From Proteles cristata cristata (lineage: Eukaryota; Chordata; Mammalia; Carnivora; Hyaenidae): 64,000 nt of DNA. Both the position numbers and the translations under genes were made by a program. This document shows positions 62,475 to 64,000 of the stretch, in pieces. The stretch lies in the NCBI GenBank assembly GCA_017311185.1, contig JAESUZ010000969.1:310001-374000 (forward strand), given 5' to 3'. Positions within the stretch are counted from its first letter, which is position 1. The number at the start of each line of letters is the position of its first letter. The notes under the pieces are model-generated. The model made no database searches, was not told the DNA's origin, and saw only the letters and a program-made list of their open reading frames with translations.

Positions 62475-62660
62475 TAAGATTTATTAAGCTTCTGTTGAAT
62501 ATAAGACTTCCATGAACTATTTTATTTAATTATTATATTAATCCTATGAGGTAGGTAGAATTTTTCTCTCCATTTTGTAGGTATAGAAAACTGAGACACC
62601 TGGAAATTATGTAATTTAATTCCAGATCTCTCCCTTAGCCCATTTTCAAATACTATGCAA
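62475..62660 (-). repeat. MIR SINE remnant
   Basis: 'TTAATCCTATGAGGTAGGTA', 'CTCCATTTTGTAGGTATAGA', 'AAACTGAGACACCTGGAAAT': antisense MIR. Confidence 0.8.
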
Positions 62661-62719
62661 TAAGAGAAGACATATAAGAAACAAATGAACATAAAGAATT
62701 GCAGAGAATAAAAGTAGGT

Positions 62720-63450
62720 ACATTGATGGTGTACTTATAAGTGAGTGCAAATCATTAGACTTGCCCAATTAGACCAGGCAGAAATGAAGGAATAGGTTGG
62801 TGGCAGAATGATGAGTATGTGAAAGAAAACTATTTAGAGAAGGTAGGATTTGAAAGGCTGCTTGAATATAAAAGGAAGCTTTCATCTCACATTTCTCTGT
62901 GATTATCAACAGAGGAGACATCAAAAATAAAATCCACCTCCTCTATTTTGTATCATTATTTACCTTGGTGGAAATGGCAATTAATTTTCTGGATTTCAAA
63001 AGTACAAACAGCTTGCAAAAGTCTCTATAATGCATGTCTTGGATTTCTATGTAATTTATGTAAGCACAGTGATTTGCCTTTTTGTAATTTATACGAATTC
63101 AGTGTTTTCCCAGCCAGGAAATCACATAAATGTCAGAGAAAAAGCTCTCTTCATTTAGGGATATGCCTAAAGGTGTGCCTACATTTCACAAGGACCAAAC
63201 ACCATGGGGAAAAATATGCTCCCCTCCCGCCTCCCCCCTCCTCACACAAAAATCTATCTAGCTATCAGCAATCATCCACAAAATATTCTCTTTCCAGTTT
63301 GTAATGTTCCAGAATGTTGGATTTGGAAAGATACTACCTTGGAAAAACTCCTTATTTTCAGATGATAAAGTGGGAACCCAAAGTAACTAAATGATTAACC
63401 CAATACAGTAAGGTCATTGAGATGCAAAACTTACAGGTATCCCTTTTTAT
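62720..63450. other. Unique intron, nothing recognised
   Basis: The 118-codon ORF at 62948-63304 has no similarity or splice evidence. A C-rich patch lies at 63221-63243. Confidence 0.4.
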
Positions 63451-63454
63451 TTTA

Positions 63455-63600
63455 TCAGTGATCTTATAATACTTGGCCAAGCAGGTTTTATTATTCCCAT
63501 TTCACAGATAATAATACTTAATCTTATTTTATGAAAGTGTAGATTTGGTGCTAAGACCAAAGTTTATGGGCTCCAGCTTTCATTCTAATACATTCTCTTC
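63455..63600 (-). repeat. Possible MIR remnant
   Basis: 'TATTATTCCCATTTCACAGA' and 'GACCAAAGTTTATGGGCTCC' fit antisense MIR, weakly. Confidence 0.5.
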
Positions 63601-64000
63601 ACTAAGTTATGGAAAATATCAACAGAATTTTAAATGGATAAAGTGGAGAAATTCTGATTTGCTGCTTTCCTATTCATAAGAGAATAGCTTTTTCCTGTGT
63701 AGGAATATCCTCAGAAGCATAGTGAGGAAAGTGATAAGATCCAAAACTTGATGATGGGAAAGAGTTGGCTGCATAGGAGCAAACCCAGTCCCTCTGCCTG
63801 ACCCTGAGAGGTAATAGCCTAAATAGGAAAGAATCATTGATCAGAGCTAACCATGTTGCTGCTGCTCTAGGATTCCTTACTCTCTTTGCTTCAGAGACAC
63901 TAGTTTTTGCTTCTATCACTGGATCTGTCCCTTGGAGATGCAATAATTCTTTTATATGCTCTGACTGCAGTACAGGAAAGCCTCATTTCTCCCTTATTTA

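Noticed and set aside
62948..63304. 118-codon ORF as a gene
   Set aside because: No recognisable domain and no exon signals; length is within chance range for 64 kb in six frames.

Overview
This is mammalian nuclear DNA from a cat-like carnivore (felid, or at least feliform). It is AT-rich and intron-like, with no CpG island and no long ORF. At least 22 copies or fragments of the carnivore tRNA-Lys-derived CAN-SINE are present, with the felid-type body, plus three L1 3' ends carrying the carnivore/felid 3' UTR. The species assignment rests on these repeat families only.

The only protein-coding sequence I can support is one 186-bp exon at 30760-30945, plus strand. It has AG and GT splice sites and encodes 62 residues of an EGFR-family kinase domain. 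It matches ERBB4 (HER4), and the length and phase fit the exon numbered 20 in human. Everything else is intron: the 3' part of intron 19 (1-30759) and the 5' part of intron 20 (30946-64000). In human these introns are very large (from memory, tens of kb and over 100 kb), so a single exon in 64 kb is expected.

Layout. 1-7.5 kb: unique AT-rich intron with an L2 end and a (TG)n. 7.5-13.6 kb: a cluster of six CAN-SINEs and a pyrimidine microsatellite. 13.6-17.4 kb: unique. 17.5-18.5 kb: 5'-truncated L1, minus strand, with the ORF2 C-terminus. 18.6-23.1 kb: L2 interrupted by MIR, another MIR, a CAN-SINE, and a MaLR (MLT1-like) LTR. 24.5-26.6 kb: L1 3' UTR, CAN-SINE, L2. 28.8-29.2 kb: MIR and a MER5-like DNA transposon. 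30.76 kb: the exon, in an 8-kb zone free of young SINEs. 32.4-41 kb: L2, five CAN-SINEs, MIRs, an MLT1-like LTR nested in a MIR, and an L1-5'UTR-like insertion. 42.4 kb: old L1M-like piece. 44.2-44.8 kb: two CAN-SINEs. 49.7-52.1 kb: L2, then a probable 1.9-kb L3/CR1 LINE relic. 52.8-55.6 kb: five CAN-SINEs in 2.7 kb. 59.4-61.5 kb: two CAN-SINEs and a very short, recent L1 insertion with a perfect 18-bp target duplication. 62.1-63.6 kb: three MIR remnants.

I found no novel biological system. The points worth following up are the ERBB4 hinge-region residue, well-resolved nested or recent retroposon insertions usable as phylogenetic markers, an internally duplicated SINE, and the old CR1-type LINE.
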